Assembly: GCA_030272585.1 (NCBI GenBank)
Contig: BSYQ01000005.1
Coordinates: 868,001 to 932,000 of the forward strand
Length of the DNA stretch: 64,000 nt
Origin: Bryopsis sp. KO-2023
Lineage: Eukaryota > Chlorophyta > Ulvophyceae > Bryopsidales > Bryopsidaceae
Direction: 5' to 3'
Shown: positions 11,151 through 25,137 of the stretch, in pieces
How the letters are laid out: each line of letters starts with the position of its first letter
Numbering within the stretch: the stretch's first letter is position 1
The notes under the pieces: model-generated
Databases searched by the model: none
Told to the model about the DNA's origin: nothing
What the model saw: only the letters and a program-made list of their open reading frames with translations
Translations under genes and position numbers: made by a program

Positions 11151-14100
11151 CTTGGTAAGTGAACATCACTCGAACGATTGTCAATTAGTCATGGCTTGTT
11201 TCAGTGGATGTGTTGAGATTTCTGATGTTGAGGGTTTTTTTTTTTGTATGCATGTTGAATTTACTGGATGCTTGAATATGAGTGCATGTTGAAATAAGAG
11301 GACTCGATGTGCTACCTGTGGATGTGTAAATCTAATATTTGATAGAAATTTGATCTGTTGCAAAAGCACCGAAACTGGGGAAATCAGTGGATTAAGTACA
11401 TAAACACCAAAAACACCGAAACTGAAATGCATGGTGGAAAGTGATGGGGGATGAGCAAATTTGGACAAAAAGAATGTCGATGATCGTGCAGATATTGATG
11501 TCTTTTTGCTTCTGTGTTTGTTGTTCAGGGCTAGAGATTCGGGGTGGGGCGGGTGTTTATTTTAGGGTTGTTTATAGGGGGGTGGGGGTGGCACAGCCAG
11601 GGGAAGGAGGAGGAGGGGGGCTAGGCAGTCAGAAATCGGGGGGACCAAAAAGTGTCCGATTTCTTTTTTTTAATTTTTTTTGTTCATATATGACTGACTG
11701 TCTAGCGGGGTGGCAGCTTCTTGGAAGGGGGCAAAAAAAAAGAAAGAAAAAAAATGGTCCGCATCGTCAAGGGGCCAAATTTGGCAGGGATAGTGTTTTT
11801 CTTTTTGTTTTATTTTATTTTTTTCTCCCTCTTATTTCTTTTCCTTTTTTTTTCTTTTTTTTTTACATTAAGCGTTGTTTTTCGAAAACGCATCCGGAGG
11901 AGGAGAAAGATTCCAGAAGGAGTGTTTTGGAAAAGAAAATTTGGGGGTGAAAAAACAAGGATTTCTCGAACAGCTGAGGTTGGTTTCTGGACCTCCTCAA
12001 AAAAAGGAAAACACGAGAAAGGAAGAAAATGCTGATTTGTTTGTGGGGTTTTGTTTTTTTCTTTCTTTCCCTGATGGATATGGTTACATCGGAGGGTCAG
12101 GATAAAAAGAAATAAAAAAAAAATACTTGAACAAGAAAAAAAAGAACAAAAAAAAAAATTGACTGGGAAACAATGGGAAAATTGACGCATCGTTGGTTTC
12201 TGTTATTTGTGCGGGGGTTGGAAAAAAGTTGGATGCGGTTATTGGGAGTTTTTTCTTTTCTTTTCTTTTTCTTCCAAAAAAAAAAAAAGGACCTCCACTG
12301 GCGAACTATATTTCGAAAAAAAAAAAGAAGGAAAAGATGCGAGGCAATTTCTGGGAAGGATAAAATCAGAAAAAAAAAAAAAAAAGGTTATGCAAAAATG
12401 CACACTGGAAAACAAAATCGGAGGAAAAACAAAGATGATTTTTTTTTCTTGTCAAGTTTTCAATTCAAGAAATGGAAAACTGAGAGGGTCAGAAAGAGTG
12501 AGGTTAGTGTGACCATGCTTGACTTTCATCTTTTATTATTCTTTCTTCTCCCTCTCAACACATAATCAGGGAAGGGTTTTGTTTTGGGTTTTATTTTGAT
12601 CAAGGGGAAAAGAAAGAAAAACAAATCCTCATCGAAAAAAGAAAATGTCTGGAGGGCGAAAAAAAACCCATGGAGTTCTGTTGAAAACAGAAGAAAGGGG
12701 GGGAAGGAACAGAGAGAGGGGTAATTCAAAATGTGCAGATTTGCATTTTTCCCAAAAGTTGAAGTTGTGATTGAAGTGTCAAGGGAGCTTTCAATGGGGA
12801 AGGAAGATTCGGGAGGGGCCAAAAAAAAAGAAAAAATGGGTTAAAAAAATTACCAATATTTGAGATCCATTTTTATGGGCTTTTGGGAGGGCCAGAGGAA
12901 AATTATGAAGAAAGGGACGATGAAAGAAAACACACACACACAGGCGCACATGCTTTGAGGAAAATTTGGACTGGATGCGCAGCGGGAAGAGTGCGAGGAT
13001 GAAAAGGTAGGTGGGAAAAAAGAAACAGAGAGACAAAAGCTTAACTTAACTAAATTTCACCTTCATGCGGTTGAATTTTCAACAAGGCAAAAGTGTGTGT
13101 TTGGGGGGGAAATCGAGAGAAGGTGTGAAAGCAGACAGTTTTTTTTGGGAAGAAAAGCTACAATCGAAGCCTTTTTTTTTTCCTTTTTGCCCTTTCTTTT
13201 TTCAGGGGTCTTAGAAACCTCATCTCCTAACTCCTAACCCCAGTTTTTTGTCCCTTGCAGTGTTTGATTTCTCAAGATGGGGAGGTACAAGTTCGTGTGT
13301 GTGCAAGTGAGGAAAAACGAAAATGTGAAAGTTGCTGATAGAACCCCTCCCTGCTTCTATTTATTTTGTTGATCACATTTTATCCGCCCCTCCCTTTTCC
13401 ATTCTCAAATCAATACAAGAAGAGAAAAAGGGAAGAAGGAAAAAAAAATGCTTCTTACACCAGAGTAATGAGGGTTTTTTCTTGCTACTCTTTTCTTTTC
13501 CTTTGGAGAATGGGCGATTGTCTTTCCACCCGTTTCTTTTTTTTTTTGGTGGTTCTATCGACTGAAGGGTTGATTTTTCTTTTTCCCTCCGAGAAAATAA
13601 AAGGAAGTGATGCAATATTATATGGTCTCCCTGAAAAAAAAAAAGACCCAAGAGAAAAAGAAAAAGAAGCAAAAAAGGAGGATTCTTAGTTGGTAAAAAA
13701 AGAAGCATGATAAAATGGATTTGGGTCTTTTTTGTTTTGTTTTTTTCCCTGATGGGATCGAGTCCTTGCCTTTTTTTTTCCTATCGGAGGAATTCGATAT
13801 TCTTGGGAAATCATAAAAAAAAAGAAACTCCTGACATAATTCTACATGCTTTCTGGAAGGGAGGTTGGATTTATGAACAAGGGGGGGTAAGAAAACCCTC
13901 AATGGGCTGATCGAGGGAAGAATGATGCAGTGGAGGGAAAAAGGGAAAAAAAAATTGGATGGTCATAAGGGTTTTTTTTCTTCTTACCCTTCTGTTTTTC
14001 CTCTCGTTTCGTTGCTGGTGAGAAGAGGGGTTGAAACGTGGCGAGGAAAGAAACTGGATGTTGCATGGAATTAAATCATTCAACCCAGACCATTATTGTT

Positions 14101-17100
14101 GGATTTTGCCAAAGAAAAGAAAAGGAATCTCTTTTTTTTTGGGGGGGGGGGGGTTAAAAGATGTGAAAAAAAAAGAAAATCCATTTATCCCTGAAAGTTT
14201 CGGAATTTGGATTATTGAGAGGAAGAAGAAGAAGAAAAAGAAATTGCTCTTTGGAGATTTTTTTTTTGTTTTCTGCTGCTTTGAGGGTCATGACTGGAGA
14301 GGAAAGAATTGTCTGATGGGAATTGGATTAGGGATGGGGGAAAAGCTGAGCAGAGCAAGGGACGAAGCGATTAAAAGAATGAGAAAAAAAAGTTTATGAA
14401 GGAATATGTGTGCTGTGAAATTTCGTTCTTGCGGAAGAATTTTTGTCCCCTTTTTTTTCTTCTTACCCCAAAATTTTATCTCCATATTTCTTCGAGTTGG
14501 ATTTTTCTTAATTTCTTTTTCCCGTTCTTATTCATACTTGGCTTCAGTGTGAGGAGTTTTCTGGAGGAAATATTATCGGTTGGAAAAAGGGCATTTGGTT
14601 GGAGCCCGTTTCAAAAGCAATTGAGCTGGACAGCGAATTTGCAGAGCGTGCATCTTCCTCGGAAAAAGTTCGATTTTTTTTTCCGTTGGGAACTTGGCAA
14701 CTGAGAGAGAGGAAAAGAAAGAAGTTGAAAGAAAATCCATAAATGGAGTAATATATTTGTTTGGGGAATAGAATCTGTTTCACCCCTCTGGGTTATGTTT
14801 TATTTTGATTTTTGTTTTCTTTTTGGGCTCGTTTTGGAGCGTTTGTGTGGGGGAGGGTATTTTCCCAAATGGAGGGAGTGCTGATTTGGCGTAAGAGATG
14901 AAAACAAACGAAAAAGAAAAGGGGTTGGAAGTGGGAAAGGAATTCGTTTTTGTTTCGGAGGATGCTCTCTTGGCCTTACTTTCAAACTTCTTTTTTTGGG
15001 TCGCCTCCAGACGAGTTTTCCCCCGTCGCATTTGGAGGTGGGGGGAAAAGAAAGGAAAGGTTTGGAAAGAAAAATTGGATTTTTGCTTTTCTTTTGCGAA
15101 ATGAAACAGCGATAAAAAAATTTCAAAAAGGGGGGTTGGAAGGAAAAGGCATGACGTTTTTTTTAATGAGAGTCTCCGTTCCCTTTTGCTTCGTTTTGCA
15201 TGACCAGGGTAGTTTCTTTTTTTTTGTTTTTTTTTTCGTCTTGATTCTGTGGCAAAAGGCCAGGAAAAAAGAGTGAAAAAAAAAAAAAACAGAGAAAGAA
15301 ATAAACATAATCCAGCATGAAATTGTCGAGAGGAGAAGAAACAAAAAAAAGAACACAGAAAGGTGTGCAATTTGTTTTCATTGAATTTTTGTTTTCTGGG
15401 TTTTCGAATTCCAGAAAACGAGGTCAGGATGGTTCGAAAAAATCTGACAGGAAAAAAAAAGAAGAAAAGAATCCTTCCTTATCTTTTTGTGTTTTTTTCC
15501 CCTTTTTCCCCTGTGGAAAATATTTGAAAAAGAATGGTCTCTTGGATTTCTTTTTTTTTCTTTTTGAGAAGAAATTGAGCAGGGAGAGGGGAAATTGAAA
15601 ATGAAAATGAAGATTTATCTTTCGTTTGCAGAAGAAAAAAAAAATAACTTCTATCAGGGGCAGAAAATTTGTTTTACAAAAAAAAAGGCGGAATTGCTTG
15701 TAGGGATGGATGTATTTGCATAAGCAAAAAAAAAAACAAAAAAAAATCGATGGGATGGAAAACGGCAGATTTCTATTAATAGCCAAATCCTGATGCGTTT
15801 CCTATTGAATATTCATGATATAGTCAATTTTTTTTTTCTACAGTTTTTGTGTGTTGATATTTTTTTTTTTTCGAAGTTGAACTCTAGAAAGAACAAAAAT
15901 ATCGCTGGTCCAGAATACAATTTTTTTTTTATTTTCTTTTTTTGGATAAAAAAAAGGAGAAAACAATCAACAGAGTCGATGGATGTTTTTTTAAAAAGGG
16001 AAAGAAAGAAAAAAAAAACCTGAAGGAAGAAACGAACATGAAGTTTTTCTTTTGGAGGTGCATTAAAAAAAAGAAAAAAAAAGAAAGGGGGTTTCTGAGG
16101 GAAGAAAAATTAAACAAAAAGAATTTGAAGGAAAAAAGAATCCTATCCTAATGGAAGAGGTTTTCATTATTAGATGTTGTCAGCTGTTTGAGAAATTTTT
16201 ATGAGATGGGGGGGAAAGAAGAGGGAAAAAAAACACGAAAAAAACGAAAACTCCCCCCAAAAGAGTGACCGAAAGTGTGAGAATTTTGGGGGTTCTGTTG
16301 TTTTTTTTCAATTTCCTCTTACTGCTTTGTGTGTCTGTATGTGATTTTGTTGATATCGACGATTTATAGTTGAATTGAATTTGCTGTGGTTGTGCGGTTT
16401 TGGATTTTGTTTTTGGGGGTGTCGTGTATTTTTTTTTTGGTATTTTTTTTCACTTGTTCAAAAATGTCCCTTTTCAATTATATATATATATTTTTTTCTC
16501 TTGACGGGGAAAAAAATCACATATATAGAAGGAACCCTAAGAAAACAACTCTACAAGAAAAAGGAGGGAAAAGAAAAAATACCTCGCCCCCAAATATTAT
16601 ATATAGATGGAAAAAAAAGTCAACAGGGGAAGAAAGAGGAACAAAAAAAAAAATAGCCGAAAAAAGAAAAAAAGAAAAATTAGTTTCTGTCTCTATTATC
16701 CCTGTGTGAGTTTGTTAAGGTTGATGGGAAAAGAAAAAAAACGACTTTGGTCGGTTTAAATTGGTGGATTGCAAAAATCAATGCAAAGAAAATTAAAAAT
16801 ACAAAAGGAAAGAGCATAAAGTAAAACAAAGAAAGTATGGTTTTTGAAGGATGGGTGGGGCGGGTCAAAAGAAAAAAAATATATACAAAAGAAAAACACA
16901 ACGTATGATAAGGGCTGAAAATAAAATCTTGCTACAGGTAGAAAAAAAAAAATGGAAAAAGGAAATGGAAAAAAAAAACCGAACAAGGAAGAACGATTTT
17001 GCGATAATCGCTGTTTTCTTGTTGATTTATTTTTTGGTTTCCTTTGGAGTGTTTTCTTTTTTTTTCTTTTTTTCATTTCGAAAAATTCAAGGGATGGAGT

Positions 17101-18950
17101 TTTCCAGAGAGACGTTTTTGGAAGGAACAAAAAAAAACCCAAAAAAAAAGAAGTCTAAAAAGACTTTTTTTTAGTTGTTGCAAACACTGAAATGTGAAAG
17201 AAAAAAAAGAAAAAAAAGAAATGCAAGATATTTTGATGGGGGGAAAAAAAATTTAAGAAAAACAAACAAAAAGGTAAAGAAAGGATTTTGACCCGTAAAA
17301 AAAAAAAAAAAAATGGGAATCGAAAAAAGCAATTTTCAGATCGGGAAAAAGAAAAAGGCAATTGGCTTGAGGTTTTCTTGGGAGGGGGAGGGAAGGGGTT
17401 GTATTATTTTTGTTTTGGGGAAAAAAGCTGGGGCAAAGTTTGGGTGTGGGAAGGGAAGGGAAAATGAGTTCGGAGTATTAAAAGAGTTTCTGGACCGTAC
17501 GGGGAAAAAGCCAGGGGATTTCGTTCTGGGTTTTTTTGATTCCTGGGGGAAAATTACACGATTCTTTGAATTTTCGGGGAGGGGGGGGTTCAGAAAAATT
17601 AGTAAAATTTTTATGGAATCCATTTTGGGGCAAAGAATGCGTGTGTAAAAATTTAGGGTCGATCTGTCAACAAAGGCAAGAAAAAAAAGAAGACAAAAAA
17701 AATTCACCGAGGCCTTTATTTTTCTCATGTTGTGTCCTCTTTTTCATTTTCGCTGTATATGTGTATATATATAGTATATATATGTGTATCTGTTTTTGCC
17801 AGTGTGTGTTATTATGTGTGTATTTGTTTGTGAAAAATCATTTTAATGGAAAAAAAAAGAACAAGGATAGCGAGGTGGCAGAACTCTTGTTTTTCGATTT
17901 TAATAAATTATTCACGAAGCCATTCCTGTCATTTTATTGTTTCATCTTGCTGGGGGGAAAAAAAATGAAGGGAAAAACGGATGCAGTTTTGGGACTTTTC
18001 TGAAACTTTTTTCTTTGTTGTCAACAGCAGGAAAGAAAAAAACTTTTCAGTTGGTAAAACAACATTTCAATCTTCGATAGTCCTGTCTTCCCCCCCCTCC
18101 CCAGTTGGTGTCAAGTTTGTTTTGGAAATTTATGCTTTAAGAAAGAAAAAAATATTGTATCCGGGGTGGAGGGCTTCCTATAAGTTTTTCGAAAGAAAGA
18201 CAGTATACCAAGACTTTGCCAGTTTTCTATATCTGAGGTGTGCAAAAATTGTGCTTCCTCCCTCTCTATTTCACTGTCTCTGGGGTGGTGTTCTTTTTCA
18301 AACAAAAAAACAGAATTGAGTACAGAATTGAGTAAAAACCTGGGGAAAATAAAGTTTGCTTAATAAAGGCAGAGGAAGGGGGGAAGAAAGGATCTCGAAG
18401 AAAAACCCAAGCTATCAAAGGGAAAAAAAATCAAGATGCAATGTGGGCTGATATTCCTACTTTTTCTGTTTCAACGGATGGTTTATGTTGACTAAGCCCG
18501 GGGGAGGGGGGACTGAATGGGTGGCTGGTGTCTAGAAAAAGAACCAAGGGCTGAGTGAAATGCTACACAACAACAATTTGTAATCAAGATTTCCTGTTTC
18601 CTTTTCCTGTCTTTGTGATTTCGATACAGGAGGTGTTGGAACGAGTAGAACCTAGCCAATCAATCAATTAGTTAACAATTACAACCCACAGAGAAAAAAA
18701 GCCATAACCCTCCATGAGTAGGACCTAATGAGGGAGTGATATTTTTGTAAGAAAAAGAGTCCAGTAACATCATGACTTCAACTCAGGTCGGCCCGACAAC
18801 CGATAACAAACTAACGAACATGGGCAGTTACACAGTCAGACGCCCCGAAAACCACATCTCATAGTCTCTGCCCCCCCCCCCCCCTCTTTGAAAAACAAAT
18901 CAAATATCGAATTACATTCAATAGAGGGAAATTTCCACTTTTGAACTAAA
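11151..18950. other. 7.8-kb gene-free stretch packed with A and T runs
   Basis: No exon, RNA gene or element boundary was found. The plus strand is a dense mix of purine tracts (A7-A15 with G runs) and T/C tracts, so long open frames appear by chance as Lys- or Phe-rich peptides on both strands. Short alternating TA/TG runs occur near 16480-16610 and 17755-17830. It lies between the PP2C and NEK genes and may include long UTRs. Confidence 0.5.
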
Positions 18951-19405
18951 GCTTGAAATCATTAAGTGGCAAGATCATGGCCGACAACTGCAAATACAGA
19001 GGAGGCTTGTGTGTGTGCAACAGAAACAGATGTGTTGTTGAATGTACGTCCAAAACAGGGACTCCGATAAAAGTATCACCACCACAACAGTATGCTGTTG
19101 CCACGAAACTTCATTTGTATTTCTGTTGTGCAACTGTGGCCCCCTTTCAGAAAAAAAAACCCTTTCATTCGCTGAGTGTTTGGCCAACAAACCACCGCAA
19201 CAAAGGGTTCCCTTGCAACAAACCGATATCGCACATTAACAACGCCCGTCTTTGCTGGCAAGAACCCTAGAATTGACCGTTGCCAACTGTTGGACACAAA
19301 AAAAACACACATCCAGCTACGCCGCCATGGATACTTGTGCAATTTTCCGTGCCCTTCGTTTTTGAGCCATTCAGCATGCATTGCGTCGGCACGTTTCTCG
19401 GCAAA

Positions 19406-22400
19406 ATGGGTTGTGGGATGTCGTCTTCGAGAAATATCAGTTTCAACAGCCAGCCACAAAACACCCCCAGCACCCCAAAACCACAACAATCGTACAACAA
19501 GAGTGCAGGACCCGAGGAATCTGCAGATTCCTACCCAGGCCTCGTGGCACAAAAGCTGTCCCCATGTGGCGGCGTCGAAAAAGTCGGGGAATGGCTGAGC
19601 GACGCCAAGACGCAGCATCACGATTCCAACCACACGGGTCAGTCTGCACTCTCACACGCGATCGTTAGTGTTACGCGGACCCTTTGCCCTCGTAGTTTTG
19701 CGAGAAAAGTTTTTTTGGGGGAAAGGGTGGGGAGGGGGGGCTGCGAATGGAAGAACAAGGATGCTTGATCGCTGATGAAGCGTGTTCGATGTGCAGTCGC
19801 TGCAGCGAACCCGACACTCAGCTCCATCTCTTCGCAAATGATCGGCGTTCTACCAGCAGCGCCGTCCTGCGATGTTGATCATGGTAGAAACGTGTCCAGC
19901 CGAAGTGTTGTGCTAGAACGTCGCTCAAACTCTCTGATTGAGCGAGCTTTCTCTTTTTGTTGTTGAAAAGATTCAGACAGTGACGTCCCGGTTGTGGCGA
20001 AGAGCGAACCGAGGGGGTTGAATCCTCAAGATAGCGCTTTCGAGGTCAGAAAGCTATCTTCCAAAGGTATCAAAGCTGATTGTTGAAGAAAAGCTGCGCC
20101 CGCGATATACACAGTGTGTGAGCAATAAAGAAAGATGGAAGTACCAACCAAACTTGTGTTTTATGTCAAGAAACCACACAAGACATGAAGAAATCGACGT
20201 TTGTCCAAGAAAGCTCGCCCAGCACAGAAGAAGAACAAGAGTCCACCGGGGGAGGATGGGGGGAGATGACAGGGTGGCGTATGATTGCTCAAGAAGTGAT
20301 GAGGGAAGTGGAAGAGCATGGGACGATCACCACACAGGAAGAAGAACACTTTCCCCGGAACGACCCGCCGCCCCAAAACAAGCTCATGTCAGAATCGTCA
20401 CTGCAACGCGCCCGAGTGAAGTCTATCATCGCGAAGGCCGGGTACGGTTTCCCATTACTCTGGGGCTCTTCTGCAACGACAAGAGAGACTGATGCCTGAT
20501 CTCGGTGTTCCACGAGCGTTGAGCCAGACACTATGCTGTGAATAAGGCCAGCTGTTGATGTTCAGAGAGAATTTTTACACGGACTACCAATTATTGGAGC
20601 ACATTGGAAGTGGCGCATTTGGGAGAGCAATGAAAGCTAAGAGGCGGACGGATCAGGAGACCGTGGTTGTTAAGGAGGTTCTGATTGGGAGGATGTCAGA
20701 AAAAGAACGCTATGAGGTGCGAAGCAACCTCCAGATAGACTTCACCTAAAACGCAATGAATTGGTCCATGTTTTCGGTTCAAGTCTTTCAATTCGAACCT
20801 GGGCTATGTTTGAAACAGCCAAGGGTGCCATTCTGAGGTTCGGTGTGCATACAAACAGACCAAGAATGAGGTCAAGGTTTTAGCACATCTCAGCCACCCC
20901 AACGTCGTGAAGTACTATGACTTCTATGCTGATGGAGGCAAAATGCACATTGTAATGGAATACTGTGAGGTAAGAAGTCCTCCAGCTTTTGGTGCGGCTG
21001 AAGCTGTTTTTGGGGGGTCTAATAAACTGAAATATTCTTCTCGTTTCGTACAGGAAGGCGACTTAGCTGGATATTTGAAGGATCAGAATGGGGAATACTT
21101 GGAGGAGAACGAGATAATGCTTAAATTCGTTCAAATATGCCTGGCTTTACAGAACATACACAACAAGGTATAATATCCAGGTACAACACGAGACCAACAC
21201 CCAAGCTGTCCAGGGAAAAACTTCAAAAACGTTCAAAATTCAAACTCACAGTCTCTAGAAACAATTAATAGTCAGGAATCCACACAAGTGGAGCGAGATC
21301 GAAGTTTGATTAGGCCCCCTCAAATACCACATTGAAAGGTTGTCCCTGGATAAAGTGACGCAGTGATTTTTCTGGTCTAAAGGGAATTCTTCATCGGGAT
21401 CTGAAGACGCAGAACATTTTCCTCTCTTCGAAGGGGATAGTAAAGCTGGGCGATTTCGGTATTTCAAAGGTCCTGGGGGCCGACCAAGCAATGGCTAGGT
21501 CAATGGTTGGGACCCCTTATTATCTATCTCCAGAAATGTGTGAGGTAGGAGCAACTGCTTGTTTGCAGCCCACAAGGCACCCGAAAGAATTTCAGAACAA
21601 AGGAAAAGACAAACTCCTTTTTGGCGGGGTGTACTGATAAGAGCTGAGTTTTTTTAATTATCAGGACAAACCTTATGGTCCCAAAAGCGATGTTTGGTCT
21701 CTGGGGTGCGTCCTTTACGAGCTCTGCACATTAAAACACGCCTTTGATGGAGGTTCACTTCCAGCTCTCGTGATAAAGATTCTGAGGTGAGTGGCATCTT
21801 TTCAGCAAGTGTGAGTTCGAAGTATATTCCATGGCCAGTGGTTCTTGGAGGCAAGCTTCTTGTTGTCTTTTGCAGTGGCAAGTTCCCTCCCATCCCTCCC
21901 AAGTATAGCGAACAGCTGAAAAACGTGGTGAACAAAGTTCTGTCGAAAGACCCTGACGCCAGGCCAACTCTAGATGAAATCCTGAACTACGACTATGTCA
22001 GGTGAGCTACGTCGTCATCTGGTCAAGGACGCCACCAGTTTCGTGTGCAAAAGCTGTGATTTACTGTGTTTCTTGGCGTTATTCGGTCAGATAGAACCCA
22101 CATGCAACGCTATGCAGCCCACATTCATTTTTGTGTTGAGCGTCGGCGGGAATCCTTCAAGAGGTCTCTTCAAGCCTTCGATATAACGGACGAAGAGCTA
22201 GCAGATCCATCGGAGGAGCACCCGAGAAGGGTCAGCTTTGAAAGGGGGGCTGGTGAGCTGCACTCATCCCATTCACAAGCAGCACACATAGCCGTGTCTG
22301 GATCCGTGAAATGAACCCCCAGGTTTTTCTGTTTGCTCAGAGCAACGCCGTCGTTCAAGAACATCATCGTCCAGCGAAGCACGTGCTCGTGCCTCAACGA

Positions 22401-23786
22401 TGTTTGATCTAGCACCAATTCTTGAGGAAGAATCAAATCTTAGCGACACTCTGAACACTGGAACACCATGGCTGGACGTCGACGAGGATGATGATGAAGA
22501 AGCCGAGGGGCTCGGGCTCCATGTTTCACCCTACAAAAACTACTCCCAGGTCGGCAAGGTTAACCTGACAACTCATCCAGTTGCTGGATTCGTTTTTGTT
22601 TATTTCCAGGGAATTCACGAGAACACTTTGCCTTGTGCATTTGCTTTTGGACGTGAGTACACATATCAGCTGAGGTCGAAAAATGAACTTCTCAGGATGT
22701 AGAGGTCAGAATTAATCGAGGCAGGACAACTGAGGCTCCATCGCTGCCAATCACGCCCTTGTTCAGGGAGCATTCTGAGGCCAAGGAAAAGCTCCGTTTC
22801 TTCAAATACAGATTGACCGGACAGCCTCCAGATTCTCCATCAGTGGGTAACGAGCAGGCCATGTCCCGTCGCTCAGCATCCGACAGCAATCTCTGGAGAG
22901 GAGATGTTTTCTCGAACCCTATTGCTGAAGTTCCACAAGATAAAGGTACAGGGAGGAAAGAGAGTTTTGTATGGCTGCCCCACCCACCGTAGAACCATGG
23001 ATAGAAGTGGTTTCGGCGGCTCCGCAAGAAGCTTGAGGTACTTGTGTTTCACAGATCGTGTTGAAGGCGATATGGATGATGCCATGGAAGAGGGATATGC
23101 AACAGACAAGGAGGAAGAGGCCGAGCTGTGTGAAGATGACGACTCTTCTGACGACTGTACAGATTTCCATCCCTTGGAGCTATCAAAGTACGTAACACAC
23201 CCCTCTTTCTGAGCTCTCCTGTTGGAGCACGTGGTTTGAAAAACGGGTGGAGCACCAGCACTGGACATACAACAACGAACATGAGATCTCTTCTTTTTCA
23301 CTGCAGCACTGTTGCACCATGACTCCCAGTTGGGAGTTTTGACAGTGTCTGTGTGCTTTCGCCTCCAGCTCATCCCCTTCGATGCAGGAGTTCAGAGCTG
23401 ATGCCCCGAACGTCATTGCCCAGATGCACGAAATATTGAATCAACCAGCAAGCGTCACCCTGAGCATCGGCCGCATAACAACGTCGAGCGAGTCGGAAGA
23501 TCTTCTGCGATCATCTTCGAAGGAGGCCGGGGGGGCGACCATATTCAAGCAGAGAGCTACCGTTCTCCGTGAGAAAGCCGAAGCAGCGCTGGGCAAGCAT
23601 ATCTTAGAGGACGCTATCAGTTATATCAGAGGCGTCAAGGATTGCGATGGGGAAGAGGTCCAGAAACGTTTGAGCGTTATTATGGGGCCAGAGAAGGTCG
23701 AACACGCGAAATTGATTTACAAGATGTTGCAAGCCGAGGATATCGCTGCCCACTTGAAAAGCGAGACGATGGAGAGCGTCGAATGA
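19406..23786 (+). CDS. NEK-family Ser/Thr kinase with myristoylation-type N-terminus
   Basis: Fourteen exons join in phase: 19406-19637, 19977-20066, 20171-20441, 20566-20716, 20859-20969, 21054-21167, 21383-21544, 21665-21786, 21876-22001, 22095-22252, 22341-22549 (or 22558), 22696-22945, 23055-23187 and 23369-23786. They give about 848 residues. The chosen start reads MGCGMSSS, a classic N-myristoylation plus palmitoylation context; an upstream in-frame ATG at 19376 is the alternative. After a 200-residue Ser/Glu-rich extension the kinase domain shows [45 protein letters not shown] and [10 protein letters not shown], so it is complete and probably active. The NEK pattern ([23 protein letters not shown]) is clear. 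The acidic C-terminal half ends in a helical motif resembling the tail of ciliary NEKs. Ciliary or basal-body function is inference. The 20171 and 22549/22558 boundaries are the least certain. Confidence 0.85.
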
Positions 23787-25137
23787 ATTGGAAAATGGCA
23801 GTTTTGCTTTGGGTATCGTAAAACGTGTAACCTTGATTTGTTCTCCATCCCAGCGAATGGTCGTTCAGCCGAAACAAAAAGATCTACCCACATTGTTGAA
23901 GCAGCAAAGAAATGCTGGGGTACAGATAGAGGCCTCATAGGAGGGTGTCAGTAGTAAGACATATATTGATACCATTTGTTTTTTTGTATTATACATTTAT
24001 AATTTTGAGGTTTGACAGCTGATGCACAGTTTGATGCTCAATTAGTCACCAGCAGTGAGATGAAATGCACCATTGTAACACTCCACATTCCATTGAAAGA
24101 TCATGTTTCTAGCCCAGATTATATTTCCACAGAGGAGCATTGAAGGAATGATATCATATGAACACCACAGCTCCGGCTGAGTCGATGGACGGAAATGCAT
24201 TATGTTGCACAATTATTTGAACAAGAAATCAGGAAAGGGTAACCTGGAAGCAACTAGCAAAATTAATTAAATTTATTTTTTTATTTTTTTAACCCATGAG
24301 CATCCAAGAATAAATAACCGATCAGTGTGGAAATCACCCCCCCCATACATATTACTCATTGTAAAAGTGGAGGGGCATCAACACCCTCATGATGGGGAAC
24401 CCTTGTAAACAAAGCGCTCCCTCTTTTCTTTATGCTTCGTTCTCTAAATCAGTTGAACAAACATAAAAAAACTGGAAAATCCCACAATGGATGCCAAATT
24501 CTTCAAAACTCCCGCAAGATATTTCCTATTTCCAGCTTCTCTTTGGTATAAAATTTCTGAAAATTCTTTGCAACATGTTTCAACTGCTTGTAGCCTGATG
24601 CCATCTCCTTTGTCCTGTGCACAACTCCACATCAATGGAAAATGGCTAAACTGTAGCATATCTCCAGGAATGACTGTTCCAAGAAAATCCATACTTCCAA
24701 TTGTAGAAGCTCCCTGTTGAAGTGGGAAATCCGTGGAAAGACTCAAATGCTTCGAGTTTCATCACACTCAACATTCCTTGCCCATCAACCTGGTGGCACT
24801 TTTCCTCTTTTCACATGCACGCCTCATTAAATTTGTTCACCCTTCCTGCTTGCTGCTGTCATATTGACATTTCTGTCTGGTTGCTGGCTGCCAAAAATTT
24901 TTCGACTAGACTGATGACCGACTACTTTGGACTGATGACATACATTTGACAGGAGCAGAACTACGCTTACTAATCAATCAATGGTCCTAAATTTTACTAT
25001 TTTACATAATATGCATATCCGAGAGATGAAGGAAGGAATCAAAAAGGTAGAAGATGAAAATGCAAAAGATACCAAAGTTGGAACAGGAAAGCGCCCCGGG
25101 AGTCGAACCCAGCCAAGACCATCGCGCGTTACTTCAT
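23787..25137. other. Intergenic, nothing recognised
   Basis: This is the 3' flank of the NEK gene and spacer to the U2 gene. It is A/T-rich with scattered stops in all frames; short open frames such as 24487-24720 show no recognisable domain. Confidence 0.5.

Noticed and set aside
20555-20749. ATG at 20555/20558 as the NEK kinase start
   Set aside because: An acceptor (TTCAG) lies at 20561-20565, and the upstream exons join in phase, so these codons are intronic.
22610-22652. Small 43-nt exon in the NEK gene
   Set aside because: It has good splice sites but shifts phase relative to the next exon at 22696; skipping it keeps the frame, so it was left out as doubtful.
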